Assembly (NCBI GenBank): GCA_965222705.1
Contig: CBDCUO010000001.1
Span: forward strand, 205,039 to 269,038
Length of the DNA: 64,000 bases
Reading direction: 5' to 3'
Source: JAFMDF01 sp965222705
GTDB taxonomy: Bacteria; Bacteroidota; Bacteroidia; Chitinophagales; Saprospiraceae
Shown piece by piece: positions 8,814 through 17,165 of this stretch (within the stretch, counting starts at the first letter, position 1; each line of letters starts with the position of its first letter). The notes under the pieces are model-generated. The model saw only the letters and a list, made by a program, of their open reading frames with translations, made no database searches and was not told the origin of the DNA. The translations under genes were made by a program, and so were the position numbers.

Positions 8814-9437
8814 TTAAAAAATATACTGCCCGCCAAAGGTCAAAAAGAAGCTCAATAAGGAATTCGCATTGGCATTATTCGCATCTTTTTTAAATAATAA
8901 ATTAATAGAGCGCGTATAGCGAGCATAAAAGCCCAGATGTGGGCTGGTATAAAAGCCAATCCCCGCCAGCCAGCTAAAATCATTTTCTCTAAAAAAAGGC
9001 CCCGCCTCTTCCAATTGTGTATTTTCAAAGCGGCTATTGAATAATCGGCCATAAGAAAGGCCTCCGTAAAAGTGTATCTTATAATAGTCTTCTTCCTCCT
9101 GATACCAATCTTTGAAATTATAAATGATGGGAACCTCCACATAGTCCAAATGAATTTTGCTTTGTGGAAAGCCTGAACTAGCGATCAGTTCTGTTTGACT
9201 GCCTCTTTGACTATATAATAACTCGATCACCAAATCGGACTTAGAGGTTAAAATGGTCAAGGCACGCAGACCAGCAGAGAGCCCCAGTTTATTAAAATTA
9301 GCAGAATCATCGCCGTTGATTTGGGCGGCGGTCAGCCCCAACGTAATGCCTGCTTTAAAGCGCTGGGTTTGGGCAAAAGCATTGCTTGAAAAAACTATTA
9401 AAAAAAGCAGGAAAAGGTAAAATGCACTTCGCTTCAT
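8814..9437 (-). CDS. Outer-membrane beta-barrel protein, porin-family/PorT-like
   Basis: A 207-aa protein with a signal peptide (about 1-23, ending NAFAQ) followed by alternating hydrophobic strands that end in an aromatic residue (GGQYIF), as in eight-stranded outer-membrane barrels of the Bacteroidota PorT-like type. It contains typical phrases such as GITLGLTAA and GLSYGRL. The start codon overlaps the stop of ribE in an ATGA, so the two are translationally coupled. This coupling to a vitamin gene looks accidental. The ligand is unknown. Confidence 0.8.
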   Translation of the reverse strand: MKRSAFYLFLLFLIVFSSNAFAQTQRFKAGITLGLTAAQINGDDSANFNKLGLSAGLRALTILTSKSDLVIELLYSQRGSQTELIASSGFPQSKIHLDYVEVPIIYNFKDWYQEEEDYYKIHFYGGLSYGRLFNSRFENTQLEEAGPFFRENDFSWLAGIGFYTSPHLGFYARYTRSINLLFKKDANNANANSLLSFFLTFGGQYIF

Positions 9438-10024
9438 TTATATAATTTCATATATTTGTTAATGTATTTTCCGATTATATCAAACTCTAAATTAACCTCG
9501 TCGCCGACTTTTATCTGTTTAAAAATGGTATTTTCATAAGTATACGGAATAATAGCGACAGAAAATCGATTGTCTATTGGTTCTACAACCGTCAAACTTA
9601 CACCATTAATGCAAATGGAGCCTTTATCCACCAGTAGCCATTCGGGTTTCAAAGCATATTCAAAAGTAAAATGCCAACTGCCGTTTAATGGTTTTATAGC
9701 GATACATTGTCCCGTAGTATCCACATGCCCCTGTACAAAATGCCCATCCAAACGAGCGGATGCAGATATAGCTCTTTCGAGATTGACCAAAGTGCCTGCT
9801 GTCCAGTTTCCCAGACAAGTTCGATTTAAGGTTTCTGCTATTGCGGTGACGGTATGCATCCCCTCCGGAATTTTCTCTATCGTTAGGCAGACTCCATTGT
9901 GCGAAACGCTTTGGTCTACCTTTAACTCATTGGAAATCGGAGAGCGAAGGGTGAAATGAACGTTGCTGCCTTTCTTTTCTATTTTTTCTATTTTTCCAAT
10001 TGCTTCTATTATTCCCGTAAACAT
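9434..10024 (-). CDS. ribE: Riboflavin synthase, alpha subunit
   Basis: Catalyses dismutation of two 6,7-dimethyl-8-ribityllumazine molecules to riboflavin. The 196-aa length and N-terminal MFTGIIEAIG are diagnostic. Two tandem lumazine-binding halves are visible (about 1-90 and 97-190), including SHNGVCLTIE in the first and SICINGVSLTVV in the second, with HFVQGHVDTTG between. No other rib gene lies nearby, so the pathway is dispersed in this genome. Confidence 0.95.
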   Translation of the reverse strand: MFTGIIEAIGKIEKIEKKGSNVHFTLRSPISNELKVDQSVSHNGVCLTIEKIPEGMHTVTAIAETLNRTCLGNWTAGTLVNLERAISASARLDGHFVQGHVDTTGQCIAIKPLNGSWHFTFEYALKPEWLLVDKGSICINGVSLTVVEPIDNRFSVAIIPYTYENTIFKQIKVGDEVNLEFDIIGKYINKYMKLYK

Positions 10025-10219
10025 GCTTTTGTTTTGTTAATATGAATGGGATCAAAAAGAGGCAAAGTTAAACATTTCATTATCTAATCTATATGGTTTT
10101 GGACAGTAGGTTTATGCCGATAGGAAATTGGGTGGAAGAGGACTAAATCTTTTTAGCCGAAAAATGAGTTGATCTATTAAAAATTGCGGGTAATACGTTT
10201 GGAAGCTTAAAAACTTAGT

Positions 10220-10290
10220 TGACCCACTAGGACTCGAACCTAGAATGGCTGGACCAAAACCAGCTGTGTTGCCAATTACACCATGGGTCA
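10220..10290 (-). tRNA. tRNA-Gln (anticodon TTG)
   Basis: On the minus strand a full cloverleaf folds: acceptor TGACCCA / TGGGTCA, anticodon stem GCTGG / CCAGC with loop TTTTGGT (anticodon TTG), and T-arm CTAGG-TTCGAGT-CCTAG. CCA is not encoded. Confidence 0.93.
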
Positions 10291-10420
10291 ATAAAAAGAG
10301 GTTTCATTTTATAGTAGCGAAGTGATTGCAAATGTATAACATTTTTGGATTTTTGTAAAGACTTCCAATTAATATTTAATAAAAAAAGGGGAAATGTATT
10401 GTTTTAGTAGAAGTATATAT

Positions 10421-10451
10421 TTTAAAAAAATCCAAAAAAGTCGTACCTTTG
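10421..10451 (+). promoter_or_regulatory. Candidate promoter of rpsA
   Basis: TACCTTTG at 10444-10451 is a perfect Bacteroidota -7 element (TAnnTTTG). TTTA at 10421-10424 lies at the right 19-base spacing for a weak -33 element. It predicts a 5' untranslated leader of about 95 bases before the rpsA ATG at 10551. Confidence 0.6.
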
Positions 10452-10550
10452 CGCCGCTAAAAACTATTCGTTCACCTCGTTGGCTGACAGTTAGGAATAA
10501 AAACTTGAAAATCAACTAAATGGAAGCTGACTACAAATAGCATTCTTTAA

Positions 10551-12914
10551 ATGCCAAAAGACAAAAATTTAAAAAACTCTGCCGAAGAACAACCTTATGT
10601 AGCAGATGGGAAAGAAGACAATTATGAACCTTTGTCTTTTTACGAAGAGAGAAGCATGGGCATTTCCAATGGTTTTGATACTTTTCCAGATGATGATAAA
10701 TTTTATTTTACTTACAGCGTTGACGGAAGAATTATCTTTATCAGTGAGGGATATGAAACGGCTGCTTCAAGAGATAACGGCGTAAAATCTGTTGAAAAAA
10801 ACCTATCTATAAGAAAGCGTTATCAAGCAAAAACGCACCCTAATGGCAAGTTTTATTTTAACCTTCGAGCAGGAAATAACAAGGAAATAGCGACTAGTAG
10901 ATGGTTTGATACAGAGGAAGAAAGAAACGCACTTATTAATCAAATGGTCATTGAAGAAGAGGCAACGGTGGAAATGCCTGAAGTTACTATTGAACCTTCT
11001 AAACCAATAGCAGAATCAGTGGAAGTTGATTCTGAAGAAGCAACATCAGTGACTTTAGAAACAGAGGAAAAAGCAATAGATCCTCCCGCCGAAACAGCCG
11101 AAGAACAAAAAGAAGAAGCTGTTGCTTCAACCATTTCTAAAACTGCTCACGATGACTTTGATTGGTCCCAAACCTCGAAACATGTTTTGGCCTATACAGA
11201 AGCAGAAACGCAAAAATACCTGGAACAATATGAATCTACTTTAAGCGCTGTGATTGAAGGAGAGATCGTAGGAGGAAAAGTATCTGAAATTCATGATGGA
11301 ACTATTTTGCTAGACATTAATTTTAAGTCTGATGGCTTAATTTCTTTGTCAGAATTTAGAGATATACCTGACTTGAAGGTCGGAGATACAGTTGAAGTGT
11401 ATGTAGAAAAACAGGAAGACGAAAGGGGGCAATTGGTGCTTTCGCGTCGCAAGGCAAAATTGCTTAGGTCTTGGGAGAGTATTAAGGATTCTTTCGAGAA
11501 TGGCACGGTCATTAAAGGAGTAATTATCAGTAAGACGAAAGGAGGCTTAATTGCTAATTGTAGTGGACTCGAAACGTTCTTGCCCGGATCACAAATTGAC
11601 ATCAAGCCAATTATTGACTACGATTCCTATGTCGGGAAAACAATGGAATTCAAAGTAGTTAAAATCAATGAAACCATTAAAAATGCAGTAGTTTCTCATA
11701 AAGCACTGATTGAAAGCGATCTGGCAGAACAAAGAGAATCCATTATTAGTAGCCTGGAAAAAGGACAAGTATTGGAAGGCTTGGTGAAAAACATTACTGA
11801 CTTTGGAGCTTTCCTTGATTTGGGAGGCGTTGATGGATTGTTATACATTACAGATATTTCTTGGGGAAGAATTAGACACCCAAGCGAAATCCTATCCCTA
11901 AACCAAAAAATCAATGTAGTAGTACTTGAATTTGATGAAAATAAAAAACGAATTTCTTTAGGACTTAAGCAATTGCAGCCTCATCCGTGGGAAGTTCTAG
12001 GAGAAGAAGTAAAAGAAGGGACTATCGTAAAAGGGCGCATTGTGAACATCGAAGACTATGGGGCATTTTTGGAGGTTCAACCAGGCGTTGAAGGATTAAT
12101 TCACGTTTCGGAAGTTACTTGGAATAACCAACCGATTAATGCACGAGAATATTTTGAATTAGATCAAGAGTATGAAGCAAAAATTGTAACTATTGATAGA
12201 GATGATCGCAAGATGTCTTTGAGCATTAAACAGCTCTCGAAAGATCCTTGGAGCGATATTGAAGAAAAATATCCATTGGAGAGCCAACATACGGGTTTGG
12301 TGAAAAATCTGACACCGTATGGTGTTTTCATTGAACTAGAAGAAGGAATTGGAGGTATGGTACATATCTCTGATTTGTCTTGGACGAAACGATATTCGCA
12401 CCCTTCTGAATTTACTAAGAAGGGGCAAAATATTGAAGTAGTTATTCTTGATATAGATAAGATTAATCGCAAACTATCATTAGGACATAAGCAAATTGAA
12501 GAAAACCCGTGGGATACTTTTGAAAACGTTTTCCCTGTTGGTTCTTACCATGAAGCAACTATTTTAAGAAGAGATGATCGAGGAGCTATTGTTCAACTTC
12601 CTTATGGTTTGGAGGCTTTTGCTCCGATCAAACATGTCAAGAAGGAAGATGGCTCGCTGGCAAATGTTGATGATATATTGACAGTGAAAGTAATCGAATT
12701 TAATAGAGATGATAAGCGAATTTTGGTTTCTCACCTTCGTTATCTGGATGATATTCGAAAAGAAGCAGATAATCAGGTGAAAAGTGAAAAAGTAAAAGAA
12801 CGAGCTGCAACTGCCAAGGCAGTGAAGAAAGTACAAACAAAGGTAGAAAAATCTACTTTAGGAGACTTGGATATCTTCTCTGAATTGAAGGATCAGTTGA
12901 AGGAAAATGAATAG
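10551..12914 (+). CDS. rpsA: 30S ribosomal protein S1 with N-terminal DUF1508 extension
   Basis: The 787-aa protein carries six S1 RNA-binding domains at about 237-302, 317-387, 404-474, 488-560, 577-650 and 663-733. Domains 3-5 are the most canonical (for example ITDFGAFLDLGGVDGLL and IHVSEVTW). S1 brings mRNA to the 30S subunit. Unusually, residues about 45-135 form a DUF1508/YegP-like module (DGRIIFISEGYETAASRDNG, then NGKFYFNLRAGN and EIATSRWFDT). An acidic Glu-rich linker (about 140-205) joins the two parts. Ordinary Bacteroidota S1 is about 600 aa, so the extension accounts for the extra length. The gene is monocistronic, with its own promoter and terminator. Confidence 0.93.
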   Translation: MPKDKNLKNSAEEQPYVADGKEDNYEPLSFYEERSMGISNGFDTFPDDDKFYFTYSVDGRIIFISEGYETAASRDNGVKSVEKNLSIRKRYQAKTHPNGKFYFNLRAGNNKEIATSRWFDTEEERNALINQMVIEEEATVEMPEVTIEPSKPIAESVEVDSEEATSVTLETEEKAIDPPAETAEEQKEEAVASTISKTAHDDFDWSQTSKHVLAYTEAETQKYLEQYESTLSAVIEGEIVGGKVSEIHDGTILLDINFKSDGLISLSEFRDIPDLKVGDTVEVYVEKQEDERGQLVLSRRKAKLLRSWESIKDSFENGTVIKGVIISKTKGGLIANCSGLETFLPGSQIDIKPIIDYDSYVGKTMEFKVVKINETIKNAVVSHKALIESDLAEQRESIISSLEKGQVLEGLVKNITDFGAFLDLGGVDGLLYITDISWGRIRHPSEILSLNQKINVVVLEFDENKKRISLGLKQLQPHPWEVLGEEVKEGTIVKGRIVNIEDYGAFLEVQPGVEGLIHVSEVTWNNQPINAREYFELDQEYEAKIVTIDRDDRKMSLSIKQLSKDPWSDIEEKYPLESQHTGLVKNLTPYGVFIELEEGIGGMVHISDLSWTKRYSHPSEFTKKGQNIEVVILDIDKINRKLSLGHKQIEENPWDTFENVFPVGSYHEATILRRDDRGAIVQLPYGLEAFAPIKHVKKEDGSLANVDDILTVKVIEFNRDDKRILVSHLRYLDDIRKEADNQVKSEKVKERAATAKAVKKVQTKVEKSTLGDLDIFSELKDQLKENE

Positions 12915-12934
12915 TGAAAAATTCTAACTTTAAG

Positions 12935-12970
12935 TCCCTAAGTCACAATATGGAGGCTTAGGGATTTTTT
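12935..12970 (+). terminator. Rho-independent terminator of rpsA
   Basis: TCCCTAAG (12935-12942) pairs with CTTAGGGA (12957-12964) and six T follow. It touches the end of the convergent response-regulator gene and may serve both. Confidence 0.75.
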
Positions 12971-13694
12971 AGGCCTCCTCTTCCGCTTTCACTAATAATT
13001 GAAAGCCATTTCCATGAATATTTACAATCTCGATATTCGCGTCCTCTTTTAAATATTTTCTTAATTTGGTGACAAAAACATCCATACTTCTGGCAGTGAA
13101 ATAATTGTCTTCTCCCCAAATTTTCGTCAATGCCTCTGAGCGCGGCAAAATATCATTCATGTACATACAAAACATCCTCAACAATTGGGCTTCCTTAGGA
13201 GAGAGTTTATCTTTTTCCTCTTTTCCACTATCCCTAAAAGTTAGAATTCGCAAGGGAAAATTAAAATGATATTTTCCAATTATAAATTCCTTTATTTCTT
13301 CTCGCGGATCCGCTTTTTGTTGGCTTCTTTTGAGGATTGCCTGTATTCGATACAACAACTCCTCCGAATTGAAAGGCTTAGTAATATAATCATCTGCTCC
13401 TATTTTAAAACCTTGTAAAACATCGTCTTTCATAGCTTTTGCTGTCAAGAAAATAATGGGCATTTCGCTATCATTCTCTCTAACCTCTTTTGCTAAAGTA
13501 AAACCATCTTTTCTGGGCATCATCACATCGAAAATGCACAAATCATAATTACCTTTTTTATAACTATCCCATCCAGCTATTCCGTCAGTTGCTAAAACTA
13601 CATCATAGTCGTGCATTTCCAAATAAGAGCGCAATACATCTCCAAAATTTTGATCATCTTCTACCAGTAAAATTCGATTGTTAGTTGGCGTCAT
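12969..13694 (-). CDS. OmpR-family response regulator, RprY-like
   Basis: A 241-aa DNA-binding response regulator. The receiver domain (about 5-118) shows the acidic pair in LVEDD, the phospho-acceptor Asp in CIFDVMMPRKDG, the Thr in FLTAKA and the Lys in ITKPF. The C-terminal winged helix (about 135-235) contains LSPKEAQLLRMF and an SMDVFVTKLRKYL recognition region. It is encoded 79 bases downstream of its likely sensor kinase and transcribed in the same direction. The pair resembles RprX/RprY of Bacteroides. Targets are unknown. Confidence 0.92.
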   Translation of the reverse strand: MTPTNNRILLVEDDQNFGDVLRSYLEMHDYDVVLATDGIAGWDSYKKGNYDLCIFDVMMPRKDGFTLAKEVRENDSEMPIIFLTAKAMKDDVLQGFKIGADDYITKPFNSEELLYRIQAILKRSQQKADPREEIKEFIIGKYHFNFPLRILTFRDSGKEEKDKLSPKEAQLLRMFCMYMNDILPRSEALTKIWGEDNYFTARSMDVFVTKLRKYLKEDANIEIVNIHGNGFQLLVKAEEEA

Positions 13695-13773
13695 CGTACA
13701 AAATATTTTCTTAACAATTTTTTTATAAAAAAAATTAGGAGTAATTTCTTAACAAATAATCAATCCTTCAAGT

Positions 13774-15261
13774 TTACATGACCTGCTTTATTTGAAAAGG
13801 AAAAGTCAAAATAAAACTGCTCCCTTTTCCCAATTCGCTTTTGACATCAATCTGCCCTTTATGAGCCGTCATCATGGCTTTCACATAACTCAAGCCCAAG
13901 CCGAACCCCTTTACATCGTGTAAATTCCCTGTATGAACCCGATAAAACTTGTCAAAGATGTGCTTTCGGGCTTCTTTGCTTAATCCGATTCCATTATCCT
14001 TTACAATAACTTCAACTCCATTAGGTACATTGCGTGTATATACGGAAATTTTTGGATTTTCCAGCGAATACTTGTTAGCATTATCCAACAAATTGTGTAT
14101 GATATTGGAAATATGCGTCAGGTCTCCTTCAATTTTATAAGAAGTTGCTTGCAAATCTGCGGTTACTTCGCCGCCTGCTTTTTCTGCTTGTAAATGGGAG
14201 TTGACAACTGCTTGTTCGATCACTTCATGCAAATCAACCATAGATAGCTTCAATTTAAAATCTTGCTTATCCAATAAAGCCATCTGCAGTACTTTCTCTA
14301 CTTGTGCCAGCATTCGTTTATTTTCTTGCTTAATGATTCCGGCAAATCTTTTTACTTTTTCTTTCTGATTGACAATCATGGGGCTGGTAATAGAATCCGC
14401 TGCTAGGGAAATGGTCGCAATAGGCGTTTTGAACTCATGGGTCATATTATTCACAAAGTCTGTCTTCATTTCGGACAATTTCTTTTGAGCAAAAATCACC
14501 TTGACCGTATAAGTAAAACAAAATAGTACAATAGCAGTAAAGGCAAAGGCGGCAAACAGAGTTGGCCAAACCGAACTCCATACCACACTCGATTTATTGG
14601 GAAAATAAACGATCAATTCACCGGGAGACTTTATTTCATTTGTAAATAGCGAAACGCTGTATTTGGTTTGGTCTAGGTCGTTTTCTTCTTCTGGCATTTC
14701 TGTGACCTGACTAGTTTCTTCTTCCACAATAATGTAGCTTCCGTTTCGAATAACTGCCTGGTTTTTTAAACTAGAGTAGATTTCGTAGTCGTAATCAATT
14801 TCAATACCATGATTTTTCAGTTCTTTACTCAAAGATTCCTCTAAATACGCTGGATTGATTCGCTCTTGCAAAAATCTTGGCTTTCTCTCTTGTATGCTTC
14901 TATATTGTTGATAAACAGCGGCTTTTGTATTTGTGTCAGTAAACGGATCTTCATTTATGTTAAAACTGGTGACTTGTAAGCCCTTGGTTCCCAAAATACC
15001 TTTTTCTGTATTTACTAAATATTTGTCAGATAAACTTCCCAGTCCTTTCCCTTCAATCGTAGAAGTATTATTAGCCAATTCTTTTTCTTCCCATTCTTCC
15101 AGCCTTTGCGCAACTTGACTTAAAGCACTTTTGGCATTTTTATTAAACTGATCTTTATTAATTTGGATTGCTTCATTGATCCAATAAGCTTGCAGGAGAA
15201 TAATTCCCAATAAAGCAGCACCCATTAAACCCACGATCGCCCAAATTACATTTTTCTTCAT
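13774..15261 (-). CDS. Sensor histidine kinase, RprX-like
   Basis: A 495-aa membrane kinase and the likely partner of the downstream response regulator. It has two transmembrane helices (about 5-28 and 228-250) that enclose a periplasmic sensor region of about 200 residues. The HisKA domain holds the phospho-His in NNMTHEFKTPIA. The ATPase domain shows the N box (HNLLDNANKYS), G1 (DNGIGLS) and G2 (GFGLGLSYVK). The gene is divergent from the secreted RidA-fold protein gene, with 190 bases between starts, so regulation of that gene by this system is possible but unproven. Confidence 0.92.
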   Translation of the reverse strand: MKKNVIWAIVGLMGAALLGIILLQAYWINEAIQINKDQFNKNAKSALSQVAQRLEEWEEKELANNTSTIEGKGLGSLSDKYLVNTEKGILGTKGLQVTSFNINEDPFTDTNTKAAVYQQYRSIQERKPRFLQERINPAYLEESLSKELKNHGIEIDYDYEIYSSLKNQAVIRNGSYIIVEEETSQVTEMPEEENDLDQTKYSVSLFTNEIKSPGELIVYFPNKSSVVWSSVWPTLFAAFAFTAIVLFCFTYTVKVIFAQKKLSEMKTDFVNNMTHEFKTPIATISLAADSITSPMIVNQKEKVKRFAGIIKQENKRMLAQVEKVLQMALLDKQDFKLKLSMVDLHEVIEQAVVNSHLQAEKAGGEVTADLQATSYKIEGDLTHISNIIHNLLDNANKYSLENPKISVYTRNVPNGVEVIVKDNGIGLSKEARKHIFDKFYRVHTGNLHDVKGFGLGLSYVKAMMTAHKGQIDVKSELGKGSSFILTFPFQIKQVM

Positions 15262-15403
15262 CCTGAAAATCAGTCTTTTGAATTGTTAAAATGACCTAAA
15301 CTTAACTGAAAAAGCAGTTCAATTATTACAAAAATAGCCCTTGATTAGGCCTCCAAAAATACTTTAACAAGAATTTAACCTATGGCATTAAATTAGTAGT
15401 CTT

Positions 15404-15411
15404 TATCTTTG
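15404..15411 (+). promoter_or_regulatory. Candidate -7 promoter element for the RidA-like gene
   Basis: TATCTTTG matches the TAnnTTTG consensus 43 bases before the ATG at 15455. No clear TTTG lies at the expected -33 position. Confidence 0.45.
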
Positions 15412-15454
15412 TTTGTTCTTAAGAGCAAGTATTTGCAAATTTAAAAGTTACAAT

Positions 15455-16525
15455 ATGAAATCAATAACATTAAAAGTTCACCAATTGGTAATGGGCTCTC
15501 TTTTGCTGCTTCTGAATTGTTTAGGCAGTCATTTGATGGCGCAGTCGCCCAGTTCAGAAATAGAGAAAGTGGAAATTACTATTAAAAAGACCGATAAAAC
15601 GGGTAGGAAAACAGTTCAAAAAATTACAAAAAAAGGAAATAATCTGGATGATGAAGCGATAACCCAATTAATTCAAGATGCTTTGGCAGAAGAGGAGCAA
15701 AGAACCATTAAAGTGGATGTTGAAACGGGGGAAGAGGGAACCAAAATTATTAAGACGGAAGACGGAAATGTTTCAAAAGAAATAATCATTGATGCTGATG
15801 GAAAAATAAAAGGTATGGATAAGGAGGATGTATTTATTTTTAAAACGGAAGACGGAGAAGTAATCGAATTAAACGACAAAGCGACTAAGGACCACATAAA
15901 GATTTTTATTGATGATGAGAAAAAAGGAGATAAAATATGGATTGAAAAGGACGAGGGAGCACTTCATGAACACAAGGACGGGGATCAGGTTTTCTTTCTA
16001 AAAGAAGGAGATGGTGATAGGAAAATCATCAAAAAACGCCATAAAGTTATCAAAAAAGAGAAGAAGGAGGATATAGAAGCAAAACTGGAAAAAATGGGAA
16101 TCAAACTTCCTGAACCCTCCAAGCCCGTTGCCAATTATGTCAATGCTGTGAGAACCGAAAATTTGATATTTATGGCTGGAAAAGGCCCTCGAAAAATGAA
16201 TGGACAAAACATTACCGGCAAAGTGGGTAAAGACTTGAGCATCGAGGAAGGCTACCAAGCCGCCAGAATAACCGCTATCAACCAATTGGCAGCCTTAAAA
16301 GCAGAAATCGGAGACCTTAATCGGGTAAAAAGAATTATCAAAGTGACCGGAATGGTCAATGCTGCACCCGATTTCACCGACCATCCCCAGGTTATCAATG
16401 GTTTTTCTGACTTTATGGTAGAAGTCTTTGGTGATCGAGGAAAACATGCTAGAGCAGCAGTAGGTATGTCTTCTCTGCCTGGAGATATTGCAGTAGAAAT
16501 TGAAATGGTGGTGGAAATAGAGTAA
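15455..16525 (+). CDS. Exported protein with charged N-terminal half and RidA/YjgF-fold C-terminal domain
   Basis: A 356-aa protein. A signal peptide (about 1-30, ending HLMAQ) precedes a highly charged Lys/Asp/Glu-rich segment (about 35-210) built from short repeated KxEDG/EDGEV strands. Residues about 216-356 are a complete RidA/YjgF-fold domain of the YER057c/UK114-like group (NAVRTENLIFMAGKGP, GYQAARITAINQLAAL, GMVNAAPDFTDHPQVINGFS, HARAAVGMSSLPGDIAVEIE). Canonical RidA proteins are about 130-aa cytoplasmic enamine/imine deaminases, so export and the long charged extension are unusual. I chose the ATG at 15455 because it begins the signal peptide. It is divergent from the two-component genes. 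Confidence 0.82.
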   Translation: MKSITLKVHQLVMGSLLLLLNCLGSHLMAQSPSSEIEKVEITIKKTDKTGRKTVQKITKKGNNLDDEAITQLIQDALAEEEQRTIKVDVETGEEGTKIIKTEDGNVSKEIIIDADGKIKGMDKEDVFIFKTEDGEVIELNDKATKDHIKIFIDDEKKGDKIWIEKDEGALHEHKDGDQVFFLKEGDGDRKIIKKRHKVIKKEKKEDIEAKLEKMGIKLPEPSKPVANYVNAVRTENLIFMAGKGPRKMNGQNITGKVGKDLSIEEGYQAARITAINQLAALKAEIGDLNRVKRIIKVTGMVNAAPDFTDHPQVINGFSDFMVEVFGDRGKHARAAVGMSSLPGDIAVEIEMVVEIE

Positions 16526-16555
16526 ATAAAAGAAGACACTGTCATAGAACAGGAA

Positions 16556-16583
16556 AGCGGTATCAAGGTGCCTCGATACCGCT
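16556..16583. terminator. Hairpin between convergent genes
   Basis: AGCGGTATC (16556-16564) pairs perfectly with GATACCGCT (16575-16583). No T-run follows. The position between two convergent genes suggests termination. Confidence 0.5.
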
Positions 16584-16687
16584 CTACCGGTTTGAGATGA
16601 GCCATCTCTATCTGATTACCTCTTCATCTTATAGGCATACAGTTCAGAATGGCCGCTGTTTTGATTCTTTAGTTTTTCAATTGTGGA

Positions 16688-17029
16688 CTAAGAAAACATA
16701 GATTCTTTCCCAAATTTCTTTACTAATAGGTAGTAAAACATGGCTCTGTATTTGTTCGGATTGGATTGCCCTAACTGATTCCCAACTTCTTGAATAGCTT
16801 GATCTAAGGCAGGTCCGTCAGATAGTCCTAATTTCTTGATTAAGAAATTATTTTTTACTCGATCTACCTCGGCCTGGTCGCTCATAGATACTTTAGAAGA
16901 ATCTTTGTTGTAAATAGCAGGACCGCAAGCCTTCGTGACAGCCTTTAATAAATCTGCGTCCGCAGTAACGCCCGCTTTGCTCTTCAATTCGCTCGTATAG
17001 AGGTCAAGGGCTTCTTGAAACTTACTCAT
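16688..17029 (-). CDS. DUF2853 family protein
   Basis: A 113-aa cytoplasmic, helix-rich protein that fits DUF2853 over its whole length (MSKFQEALDLYTSELK, DADLLKAVTKACGPAIYNKD, NKYRAMFYYLLVKKFGKE). The function of this family is unknown. It has no neighbour on the same strand close enough to suggest an operon with certainty; the amidohydrolase genes lie downstream after a 137-base gap. Confidence 0.85.
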   Translation of the reverse strand: MSKFQEALDLYTSELKSKAGVTADADLLKAVTKACGPAIYNKDSSKVSMSDQAEVDRVKNNFLIKKLGLSDGPALDQAIQEVGNQLGQSNPNKYRAMFYYLLVKKFGKESMFS

Positions 17030-17165
17030 TGTAAATTTATTTAGTTAAAAAATGATATAGCAGGATTTAGAACTGTAATGATAAGGAGTTCTTAGCATAT
17101 TTTACAGCCCTGAATTGTTTTTTAAGAGAATTAAACAATAAAATTTCAAAAAAACATTAACAATG

